Source: Pseudomonadota bacterium (GTDB lineage Bacteria; Pseudomonadota; Gammaproteobacteria; Steroidobacterales; Steroidobacteraceae). Taken from it: a DNA stretch of 5,331 nt. Both the position numbers and the translations under genes were made by a program. The DNA lies in assembly GCA_021820785.1 (NCBI GenBank), contig JAKADE010000233.1:1-5331 (forward strand), written 5' to 3'. Shown here in pieces: positions 1 through 5,260 of this stretch (position 1 is the stretch's first letter; each line of letters opens with the position of its first letter). The notes below the pieces were generated by a model that had not been told where the DNA came from, did no database searches, and saw only the letters and a list, made by a program, of their open reading frames with translations.

Positions 1-3
1 GCA

Positions 4-192
4 GTGATGCTGATCGTGGCGGTAATCGTGCTGGTGCCGGTCCTGCTCGGGCTGTTCATCAACGCCGTGATCTTCCTGCCGGTGTGGATCGTGTGCGTGA
101 TTTGGGCGGCGTTTGCCGCCCACGAACGGACCCCGAATGCCGCGGGCGAGGATGCCGGACCGGCGGGCGATGGCGCCCCCGGCAGGAGTTGA
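4..192 (+). CDS. Small membrane protein, possibly 5'-truncated by the window edge
   Basis: I do not recognise this ORF. It encodes up to 62 residues with GTG at 4 or ATG at 7. The frame is open to base 1, so the true start may lie outside the window, and any ribosome site cannot be judged. Residues 2 to about 40 are almost entirely hydrophobic (Val, Leu, Ile, Phe, Ala, Trp), enough for one long or two short membrane helices. A polar Gly/Ala/Pro-rich tail follows from about residue 41 (HERTPNAAGEDAGPAGDG). The last seven codons lie in the 3' part of the convergent tRNA-Arg gene, and the TGA stop (190-192) is in its T-arm. The hydrophobic pattern is unlikely to be chance, but the C-terminal end could be fortuitous read-through into the tRNA. 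Function unknown. Confidence 0.45.
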   Translation: MMLIVAVIVLVPVLLGLFINAVIFLPVWIVCVIWAAFAAHERTPNAAGEDAGPAGDGAPGRS

Positions 193-246
193 ACCTGCGA
201 CCTACCGCTTAGGAGGCGGTCGCTCTATCCACTGAGCTACGGGGGC
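171..246 (-). tRNA. tRNA-Arg (anticodon CCU)
   Basis: Read on the minus strand this is a complete 76-nt cloverleaf. The acceptor stem GCCCCCG pairs with CGGGGGC (7 bp), followed by discriminator G and an encoded CCA. The D-arm contains TAGCTCAGTGGATAGAGC. The anticodon stem ACCGC/GCGGT encloses the loop CTCCTAA, giving anticodon CCU, which reads the Arg codon AGG. The T-arm contains GGTTCAACTCC, the usual TTC-A-A core. Its 3' end overlaps the end of the plus-strand ORF at 4-192 by 22 bases. It lies 70 bases downstream of the GGDEF cyclase stop on the same strand. tRNA-Arg genes are known integration sites for mobile elements, but no integrase or duplicated 3' fragment is visible here. Confidence 0.97.
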
Positions 247-259
247 GTGGCTGACCCTC

Positions 260-265
260 AGTGTA
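260..265 (-). promoter_or_regulatory. Candidate -10 box for tRNA-Arg
   Basis: On the minus strand TACACT (4 of 6 to TATAAT) lies 13 bases before the tRNA 5' end, a normal distance for a tRNA promoter with a short leader. No good -35 hexamer is visible 16 to 18 bases further upstream. A small stem-loop (CTGCC/GGCAG, 280-293) sits just upstream and could belong to the end of the cyclase transcript. Weak call. Confidence 0.25.
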
Positions 266-316
266 CCGAGCCGGGGCTGCTGCCGCTCGGCAGATTGGCC
301 TCAGCCCGCCGCTGCT

Positions 317-1486
317 TCAATTCAGCGGATCGAGCGCCTCGAGTTCGAAACGGCTCGGCTCATAGCGAGTCGTGGCCACACGCACCTCGATGCGGCCGCG
401 CCCGGCGTTCTTTGCCGCATAGCAGGCCGCATCGGCGACGCGCAGCAGTGCCGCCGCATCGGCCGCTCCGGGTTCGGCCCAGGCGACCCCCATGCTCGCT
501 CCGACCCGAAAATAATGCCCGCCTTCCCAGTGCAGTACGAACTCCTCGATCGCCGCGAGTGCCGCGCGCGCCACCTGCTCGGCGCGCTCGCCGGGACAGC
601 CGGGCAGGAGCAGTGCGAACTCATCCCCGCCGAGCCGCGCAGCGGTGTCGCTGGCCCGCACCTGTGCCTTGAGAATCTCGCTGACCCGCCGCAGCGCCTC
701 ATCGCCCGCGGCGTGACCGCCGCAGTCGTTGATCTCTTTGAAACGGTCCAGATCGATGAACACGAGCGCGCAGGGTTCGTGCTTGCGGGCGGCCACCTCG
801 CGCAGCCGGACATTGAACTCGCGGTGATTGACCAGGTCGACGAGAGGGTCGTGCGTCGCCTGGTACTGCAGCGCCCGGGTGAGCTGGGCGTTCTCGGCGG
901 TGATGTCGAGCACCTTGCCGATGGTCCGGTCGGTCTTGTAGGCCGAATACGCCACCACGGCGACGTACACGATGTTCACGAACGCCAGCGCGTAGTGCAA
1001 CGCCAGCCGATCCGTCAGCAGCCGCCATTCCATCGACAGCGCCAGCGGTATCATGAAGATCATGGAGCAGCGCCACATCGCCCCGTAGGAGGTCATCGCC
1101 CCGGCGATGACCCCGGTGAGCACCAGCACGGTGAGCATCTGGTGCGCGACGTCCCCGAGCGGCAGGAACAGCAGCGCCCCGATACCCCAGATCATGCCCG
1201 AGACCACCGTCGCCGCATGGAGCCGCCGCATCCACTCACTCGGGGTACGCGCGCCCGGATCGCGCGCAAAGGCTCGGCTCTCCAGATGCCGCAGCAGCGA
1301 AATTGCGACGACCAGCGCCAGCCAGCCGAACAGCACCGTGCGCGAGGTCAGCGTGTAGAGCAGCGCGACCAGCACCGCCGCGGCCAGCACCGCCCCGCTC
1401 AGCATGAAGGTGAAATTGCCGTACACCAGGCGCAGGCGCTCGAGGTCGACCCCCTGGACGGTGTTCTCGGACGGGTTCTGGCTCAC
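317..1486 (-). CDS. Membrane-bound diguanylate cyclase (GGDEF) with six-helix N-terminal sensor
   Basis: Predicted inner-membrane enzyme of 389 residues that condenses two GTP to c-di-GMP. The N-terminal part shows six hydrophobic segments at about 27-46, 50-66, 92-110, 116-134, 137-152 and 163-181. It resembles an uncharacterised six-helix module seen on many GGDEF and histidine-kinase proteins; its ligand is unknown. A short coiled linker (about 190-208) leads to the GGDEF domain (about 209-372). Visible sites are the metal-binding Asp245 in FIDLDRFK, Asn253, Asp262, LGGDEF (GGDEF 286-290) and the inhibitory I-site RASD (277-280) at the standard five-residue spacing. The domain opens with THDPLVDLVNHREF, a degenerate form of the usual DxLTxLxNRR signature, with Arg to His. 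Catalytic residues are intact, so an active, product-inhibited cyclase is likely. The start is GTG with AGGCGG (1494-1499) seven bases upstream. The stop is 70 bases before tRNA-Arg. Confidence 0.93.
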   Translation of the reverse strand: MSQNPSENTVQGVDLERLRLVYGNFTFMLSGAVLAAAVLVALLYTLTSRTVLFGWLALVVAISLLRHLESRAFARDPGARTPSEWMRRLHAATVVSGMIWGIGALLFLPLGDVAHQMLTVLVLTGVIAGAMTSYGAMWRCSMIFMIPLALSMEWRLLTDRLALHYALAFVNIVYVAVVAYSAYKTDRTIGKVLDITAENAQLTRALQYQATHDPLVDLVNHREFNVRLREVAARKHEPCALVFIDLDRFKEINDCGGHAAGDEALRRVSEILKAQVRASDTAARLGGDEFALLLPGCPGERAEQVARAALAAIEEFVLHWEGGHYFRVGASMGVAWAEPGAADAAALLRVADAACYAAKNAGRGRIEVRVATTRYEPSRFELEALDPLN

Positions 1487-1520
1487 ATCGCGGCCGCCTG
1501 CACGCCCTAATATGCTGCGG

Positions 1521-1526
1521 ATTTTA
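1521..1526 (-). promoter_or_regulatory. Candidate -10 box for the GGDEF cyclase
   Basis: The minus strand reads TAAAAT (5 of 6 to TATAAT), about 35 bases upstream of the GTG start at 1486, in a short AT-rich break within very GC-rich DNA. This would give a leader of roughly 25 to 30 bases carrying the AGGCGG ribosome site. No convincing -35 box is present at 16 to 18 bases. If real, it implies the cyclase has its own promoter rather than depending on the small ORF upstream. Confidence 0.25.
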
Positions 1527-1689
1527 CCGCCGCGGACCGGAAAAATGCTGTGCGGAACCCCTCATCGGGGGGCAGGCTGCCGGACGGCGCCGGAGCGCGC
1601 CCGACCGCCGCGATCCCCGGGGCGCACCCGGGAGGGGCGCGGCGCGCCCGGTCTTGCCCGGCGGCGCCCCGAGCGGCCGGGCCGGCAAA

Positions 1690-1947
1690 TCAGCGCCGCG
1701 GGGGCCTGCGGGAGGCGCTCGATTGCCTCGCCGGCCTGACCGTCCTGTGGGCCGCGGCCGCGCGGCTGTAGGACTGACGGACCGCAAGCGGCTGTGCCGT
1801 GCGCATCTGCACTTTCTGCTGGCTGCGCACGCACATCTGCGCTGCTGGCGGAGGTTCGGTCCGATGCGGCGCAGCGCCGAGTGCTGCACACGTCGCGCCG
1901 GCCGCAAGCACCAGCGCGCCGGCCATGGGCATGAGTGTCGGGTTCAT
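1690..1947 (-). CDS. Hypothetical small basic protein with hydrophobic N-terminus
   Basis: Not recognised. An ORF of 85 residues starts at ATG 1947, chosen over a longer GTG start at 2007 because an almost ideal Shine-Dalgarno (AGGAGGT) lies just upstream. Residues 8-26 form a hydrophobic Ala/Leu/Gly stretch ending in ALGAA, like a signal peptide, though the preceding residues carry no Lys or Arg, which is unusual for export. The rest is Arg-, Ala-, Pro- and Gln-rich, ending SASRRPPRR. Cys20 and Cys39 are the only cysteines, and no canonical lipobox precedes Cys20. The last 20 or so codons use AGG and CGG freely and look less protein-like than the front, so a frameshift or decay near the 3' end is possible. 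It sits between the two cyclases on the same strand. The 203 bases after it (1487-1689) are extremely GC-rich with many short inverted repeats, and I see no gene there. Confidence 0.5.
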   Translation of the reverse strand: MNPTLMPMAGALVLAAGATCAALGAAPHRTEPPPAAQMCVRSQQKVQMRTAQPLAVRQSYSRAAAAHRTVRPARQSSASRRPPRR

Positions 1948-1951
1948 GGCG

Positions 1952-1958
1952 ACCTCCT
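1952..1958 (-). promoter_or_regulatory. Strong Shine-Dalgarno deciding the small ORF start
   Basis: The minus strand reads AGGAGGT followed by a four-base spacer and ATG. It is the best ribosome site in the window, and the main reason to believe that the 85-residue ORF is translated from 1947. Confidence 0.65.
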
Positions 1959-2013
1959 CGATCACGGCGGACGCGACGACAGGGTCGCATCCCGTCTCAG
2001 TGCCCACGAATAT

Positions 2014-2049
2014 CGCCCCGCACGCCTGAACGGAGCATGTATCGGGGCG
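2014..2049 (-). other. Inverted repeat between the GGEEF cyclase and the small ORF
   Basis: CGCCCCG (2014-2020) pairs with CGGGGCG (2043-2049) across a 22-base loop. In the minus-strand transcript it would lie 37 bases after the GGEEF cyclase stop and about 65 bases before the small ORF. It is followed by ATATTCG rather than a U-run, so it is at best a weak terminator or leader structure. The rest of the 1948-2085 gap shows no recognisable promoter or riboswitch. Confidence 0.25.
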
Positions 2050-2085
2050 CCATGGGCCGCGCAGCGTGCCACCGACGTGCGCCGT

Positions 2086-3324
2086 TCATGCGCCCGAGGT
2101 GCCGGCCTTCAGCTGCGCGATGATGTCGGTAGAGAACTCACCCGTCACCAACAGGCGATGCTCCACGTCGTCCATCAGTTCGATCCGGTTGCGGCCGTTC
2201 AACTTCGCCCGATACAGCGCCTCGTCCGCCAGCTGCAGCGCGCCATAGGGGTTGCGCCACGCGGTCGGCTCGACCACCGCGACGCCCACGCTGATCGTGA
2301 GCACGTCGCAGCAGCGTGAGGAGTCGTGTTCGATCGACAACTCCTGCACCGCGCGGCGCATCGCCTCGGCAGCCGCCTGCGCGCCAGCCCGGTCGGTATC
2401 GAACAGGATGACGCCGAATTCCTCTCCACCGTAGCGCGCCACGAGATCGAGCGGCCGGCGCGCGCAGCACTGCATGGCGAGCGCCGCCTGGCGCAACGCG
2501 ACATCCCCGGCCTGATGCCCGTAGCGGTCGTTGTAGGCTTTGAAGTCATCGATGTCGATCAGCATGATCGCCATCGACCGCGCATCGCCGCTTGCCTGAC
2601 GCCACAGACGCGCCAGAGTCTCATCGAACATGCGCCGGTTCTTCGTCCACGTCAGCACGTCGTGTTGGGCGAGTTCCCCGATCAACTGGCTCTCGAGGAA
2701 CGCGCGCCGGCTCTGGCGCTCGAGCACCAGCGCCCCGAGGGCGCAGGCGACAAAGGTCGTGAGCATGAACAGCGCGGTGCTCACCGCCGTGGTTGTCCCG
2801 AGGTGATACCACCAGGCCGCACCCAGCTCGCTCGACAGCGCCAGCCCGGCGGCCAGCAACCCGGCGCGGAACGTCAGACCGAGAAAGAACAACGGTCCGA
2901 TGAGGGCGAGCGGGGCCACCATGAGCGCTTCAGTGGCGCCCGCGGCCGCCGCACGTACCACGAGTACCATCCCGAGCACGTTGCGCAGCGGCACGAGCAC
3001 CTTGGCGACCGGCAGATACTGGCGCTCATAACTCGGGCTCCACGCCAGCCAGAGCAGCCACGCGTTGCTGGCGAGCACGATGCCCACCGGAACACTCATC
3101 AGCCAGGCGACGCGGTGTTCCATCAGCGTCTGTGCAATGCGCAACGCACCCAGCAGCGCCGCGAGCGTGCACGCGCCGCGCACGACGATGCGGTTGTTGC
3201 GCAGCACGCTGCGCAGATATTGCGACTCGAGCGGTTCCGGAAACGGCGCGGCGCGGGTCTCCTGCTGCAGCTGCGCGGCGTATTTCGAATCCGGAAGCAT
3301 CTCGAAGCTCGGGCCCTCGTTCAT
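2086..3324 (-). CDS. Membrane-bound diguanylate cyclase (GGEEF) with six-helix N-terminal sensor
   Basis: Predicted inner-membrane c-di-GMP synthase of 412 residues. A cytosolic head (1-45) carries FPEPLESQYLRSVLRNNR, similar to a Phe-Pro...Leu-Glu lead-in seen before six-helix domains in other proteobacterial cyclases. Hydrophobic segments follow at about 47-67, 72-94, 107-125, 131-150, 153-171 and 182-203, then a short helical linker. The GGDEF domain spans about 215-385. Visible sites are Asp257 in LIDIDDFK, Asn265, GH at 269-270, Asp274, RYGGEEF (GGEEF 299-303), I-site RPLD (290-293) and the closing ADEALYRAKLNGRNRI. The entry motif HDVLTWTKNRR departs from LTGLxNRR at the Gly-Leu pair, but NRR is kept. 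All catalytic and inhibitory residues are present, so activity is likely. The start is the first ATG after an in-frame TAA nine bases upstream. It has no good Shine-Dalgarno, suggesting weak or controlled translation. The sensor differs from that of the GGDEF cyclase further along the strand, so this is not a recent duplicate. Confidence 0.93.
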   Translation of the reverse strand: MNEGPSFEMLPDSKYAAQLQQETRAAPFPEPLESQYLRSVLRNNRIVVRGACTLAALLGALRIAQTLMEHRVAWLMSVPVGIVLASNAWLLWLAWSPSYERQYLPVAKVLVPLRNVLGMVLVVRAAAAGATEALMVAPLALIGPLFFLGLTFRAGLLAAGLALSSELGAAWWYHLGTTTAVSTALFMLTTFVACALGALVLERQSRRAFLESQLIGELAQHDVLTWTKNRRMFDETLARLWRQASGDARSMAIMLIDIDDFKAYNDRYGHQAGDVALRQAALAMQCCARRPLDLVARYGGEEFGVILFDTDRAGAQAAAEAMRRAVQELSIEHDSSRCCDVLTISVGVAVVEPTAWRNPYGALQLADEALYRAKLNGRNRIELMDDVEHRLLVTGEFSTDIIAQLKAGTSGA

Positions 3325-3385
3325 AGAGTTAAGTTAATCCAGGGTAGGGTCGTCCCGCCGTGACCGGGAGCAAGGTATGAACACG

Positions 3386-3401
3386 CGCATCCGGCGTGCC
3401 G
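3386..3401 (-). promoter_or_regulatory. Sigma-54-like -24/-12 element upstream of the GGEEF cyclase
   Basis: The minus strand reads CGGCACGCCGGATGCG. Against the sigma-54 consensus TGGCAC-N5-TTGCA it keeps the GG and GC dinucleotides with exactly 10 bases between them, plus GGCAC. It differs at the first T, in the -12 TT (AT) and in the final A. It would place initiation near 3375, giving a leader of about 50 bases before ATG 3324. The element lies in one arm of a perfect stem-loop, so the match could be a by-product of the hairpin. No activator site or activator gene is identified. Confidence 0.25.
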
Positions 3402-3416
3402 CAGGCACGCCGGATG
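3388..3416 (-). terminator. Perfect 13-bp stem-loop after the CHRD gene, possible terminator
   Basis: CATCCGGCGTGCC (3388-3400) and its exact complement GGCACGCCGGATG (3404-3416) flank a three-base loop. In the minus-strand transcript it begins 27 bases after the CHRD stop codon, a normal place for a terminator or 3'-end protecting hairpin. A proper U-run is missing on the minus side (CGCGTGTTCATA follows). On the plus side ATTTGAAAATATTA follows, which is also non-canonical. The structure itself is certain; its role is inferred. It may instead be an operator or a dispersed palindromic repeat, but no second copy is visible here. Confidence 0.45.
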
Positions 3417-3433
3417 ATTTGAAAATATTATGA

Positions 3434-3446
3434 AATCAATAAATTA
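3434..3446 (+). promoter_or_regulatory. Candidate IHF binding site
   Basis: AATCAATAAATTA fits the IHF consensus WATCAANNNNTTR at every defined position. AT-rich DNA (GAAAATATTATG) lies on its 5' side, as is usual for real IHF sites. It overlaps the TAA stop of the CHRD gene and sits about 40 bases upstream of the sigma-54-like element and 110 bases upstream of the GGEEF cyclase start. IHF bends DNA and often assists sigma-54 promoters. The consensus is short and AT-rich, so chance matches in an AT island must be allowed for. Confidence 0.35.
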
Positions 3447-3857
3447 TGGTTTGATCTGCCCGCGCAGCTCCCCGGCCGGATGGCGCTGGCTGTGCACATT
3501 GAGGTACAGGTCGCCGGCCCGGAAGGCCCGATACTGGGCCGGCGTGAGCTTCGCCCCGGCCGGAACGCGCCAGACGTTCGCACCCGTGTGCTTCAGCCCG
3601 ATCACGACCGGTCCGTTGGTGCCGGCAGCGCCCTCGTGGATGTGGACCATGGTGGGACGGATCCCATGGGTGATGAGTTCGCCCCGCACCGCGTGATCGG
3701 GAAGCACCGAGATCACGGCCGTGGCGCTGGCCGCACTCTTGACTGCAGGCACCTCCGCGGCACCGCTCAACCGCACGTGTACCGTCGTCGCGCTCGCCAC
3801 GCCGAGGGCGCCGGCCAGCAGCACGAGTGCTCCGAATCGCTTGATGAGCGTGATCAT
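3444..3857 (-). CDS. Secreted CHRD-domain protein
   Basis: A 137-residue exported protein. Residues 1-23 are a typical signal peptide: basic MITLIKR, a hydrophobic core, then ASA before Thr24. The rest (about 25-136) matches the CHRD domain, named from chordin. The characteristic signatures are MVHIHEGAAGTNGPVVIGL (70-88) with the HIH at 72-74, AGDLYLNVHSQRHPAGELRG (114-133) with the conserved VH at 121-122, and the closing GQ. It is a single-domain protein and close to the minimal length for the family. Bacterial CHRD proteins are widespread but have no established function; the conserved His residues suggest metal binding or a structural role, which is inference. ATG 3857 has GAGGCGG just upstream. 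The MFS gene ends 80 bases upstream on the same strand, and a stem-loop follows the stop. The mature protein should be periplasmic or extracellular; no lipobox is present. Confidence 0.9.
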   Translation of the reverse strand: MITLIKRFGALVLLAGALGVASATTVHVRLSGAAEVPAVKSAASATAVISVLPDHAVRGELITHGIRPTMVHIHEGAAGTNGPVVIGLKHTGANVWRVPAGAKLTPAQYRAFRAGDLYLNVHSQRHPAGELRGQIKP

Positions 3858-3937
3858 GATCCGCCTCGAACGAAGCCGATGATAGGGCGCAACTTACCAC
3901 TTGGGTCCGGCGCCGTCATCGCCCGACCCGCCGCTCG

Positions 3938-5107
3938 TCACGGCGCGAGGGATGCGTCAGCGCCGCGGCGCAGGAATGGCAGGAACACGATCAGGGCCAG
4001 CGTCTGGGTGATCCCCGCCAGCAGCACTACCGCATGCAGCGAGTGTTCGTACAGCGCGCCGATCGCCGTGGCGCCGCACAGCCATGCGATACCGTAGGCC
4101 GCGCCGAAGATACCGTAGGCCAGACCGCGCCGGGCTGTCGGCGCCAGGTCCGCCACCGCCGCGCGCAGGGTCGAGCCGTGGAGGCCGACGACCGCCCCCC
4201 AGAGCACCCCGCCCCACCACACCCGCACCGGCGCGGCCGAGAATGCGAGCAGCGGGACCGCCGCGGTGAGCGGCAGCGCGAGTGCAACGCTGCGCACGCC
4301 GATGCGGTCATAGGCATGACCGGCGAGCAGCGCCGTCAGCGCCGCGGCGGCCATCGCCGCGGCATAGAGCACCGGGATCAGCTCCGGGGCGAGCACGTGG
4401 CGAGCCTCCAGGTGATACGAGATCACCCCGAAGGTGGAAAAGCCCAGCATCGAGAGCGCCGTGAACAGGCTGTACCGCCAGAACCGTCCCGGCAGTCCGC
4501 CCGGCCCCGGTGCACCTTCCGCACGCGCCGGGGAGATTGCCGGCGAGGACGCCTCGTAGGCCTGCGGGTTCGGCACCTTGCGGCGCAGCCAGGCCAGCAG
4601 CGCCAGTGCGCCGAGCCCCGGAATCAGCAGCACACGGAACGCGAGGCGGAAATTGCCCAGCGCGATCGTCAGCGCGGCGATCAGCGGCCCGAGCATCGCC
4701 CCGGTCTGATCGAGCATCTCGTGCAACGCGAACGCCCGACCCCGGCCGGTCGCTCCGCCCGCATGCGACAGCATCGTGTCGCGGGCCGGGGTGCGCACCG
4801 CCTTGCCGAAGCGCTCGGCGATCACCAGTGCACAGGCCTGCGCCAGATCGACCGGTGCAGACAGCAGCGGCACGGCGATGATCGTGGTGAGGTATCCGGC
4901 GAGCGACCACGTCCAGTACCGGCGGGTCTTGTCGGCGAGCGGCCCGGTGGCCAGACGCAGCACCAGCGCCACGGCTTCCCCCGCGCCGGTGATCAGCCCC
5001 ACCAGCGCCGCCGAGGCCCCGAGGGTGGCCAGATACGGTCCGACGATCGCGCGCGCCCCCTCGTACACCATGTCCGCGAGCATGCTGACCGCACCGAAGG
5101 CGAGCAC
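3938..5107 (-). CDS. MFS transporter, substrate unknown
   Basis: An integral membrane protein of at least 389 residues with hydrophobic segments throughout, consistent with a 12-helix major facilitator. A polar central loop (about 176-208) separates the halves. Landmarks are YEGAR (15-19) after helix 1, the motif-A-like GPLADKTRR (55-63) in loop 2-3 with a second-half counterpart GHAYDRIGVRS (263-273), ERFGKAVRTPARDTMLSHA (98-116), and the motif-C-like LDQTGAMLGP (132-141) in helix 5, which in other families marks antiporters. It resembles a widespread uncharacterised MFS group with the same YEGAR and RTPARD motifs. Export of a small molecule is plausible, but no substrate can be named. The only canonical start in frame is GTG 5107, which lacks a Shine-Dalgarno and begins inside helix 1. 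The frame stays open upstream and encodes a sensible cytosolic tail, so the true start may be a non-AUG codon near 5149. Confidence 0.88.
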   Translation of the reverse strand: MLAFGAVSMLADMVYEGARAIVGPYLATLGASAALVGLITGAGEAVALVLRLATGPLADKTRRYWTWSLAGYLTTIIAVPLLSAPVDLAQACALVIAERFGKAVRTPARDTMLSHAGGATGRGRAFALHEMLDQTGAMLGPLIAALTIALGNFRLAFRVLLIPGLGALALLAWLRRKVPNPQAYEASSPAISPARAEGAPGPGGLPGRFWRYSLFTALSMLGFSTFGVISYHLEARHVLAPELIPVLYAAAMAAAALTALLAGHAYDRIGVRSVALALPLTAAVPLLAFSAAPVRVWWGGVLWGAVVGLHGSTLRAAVADLAPTARRGLAYGIFGAAYGIAWLCGATAIGALYEHSLHAVVLLAGITQTLALIVFLPFLRRGADASLAP

Positions 5108-5155
5108 GAATCCCGTGGGTGTCAGTCTGTTCTCACGGCCGGCTGCGATGATCGT

Positions 5156-5161
5156 CTCCCC
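5156..5161 (-). promoter_or_regulatory. Possible Shine-Dalgarno for an upstream MFS start
   Basis: The minus strand reads GGGGAG, then six bases, then an in-frame ATC at 5149-5147 in the MFS reading frame. The codons between that ATC and GTG 5107 encode IAAGRENRLTPTGF, a polar, basic tail that fits a cytosolic N-terminus just before helix 1. AUC is a very rare initiator, so this is a flagged possibility, not a start call. Confidence 0.3.
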
Positions 5162-5260
5162 GGGTGATCGTTCCGCTCGGCAGCCTAACGTGCCGCCGCG
5201 ACCCCGGGCAAACGCCGCAACGCCCCCGAGAGGCGACGGACCGAGGGAAATCAGCGACCG

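Noticed and set aside
515..1510. Long plus-strand open frame opposite the GGDEF cyclase
   Set aside because: It is the antisense shadow of a clear cyclase gene: His/Gln/Arg-rich, with no domain and no ribosome site. High GC leaves such frames free of stops.
1541..1572. Terminator on the minus strand (CCCC/GGGG hairpin followed later by TTTTT)
   Set aside because: The four-pair stem is too weak, and the T-run lies about 12 bases beyond it, so it does not form a normal intrinsic terminator.
1948..2085. c-di-GMP riboswitch near the cyclases
   Set aside because: I looked for the conserved GEMM-type blocks in this gap and the other minus-strand leaders and found none; only short unrelated hairpins are present.
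1997..2089. 30-residue minus-strand ORF whose ATG overlaps the GGEEF cyclase stop (ATGA)
   Set aside because: The overlap suggests translational coupling, but the ORF is tiny, Arg-rich and lacks supporting features, so chance is more likely.
2326..3363. Long plus-strand open frame opposite the GGEEF cyclase
   Set aside because: It is a shadow frame with low-complexity Arg/His/Gln composition; the minus strand encodes a complete conserved enzyme.
4034..5167. Long plus-strand open frame opposite the MFS gene
   Set aside because: It has the same antisense pattern and no protein family features, while the minus frame has recognisable MFS motifs.
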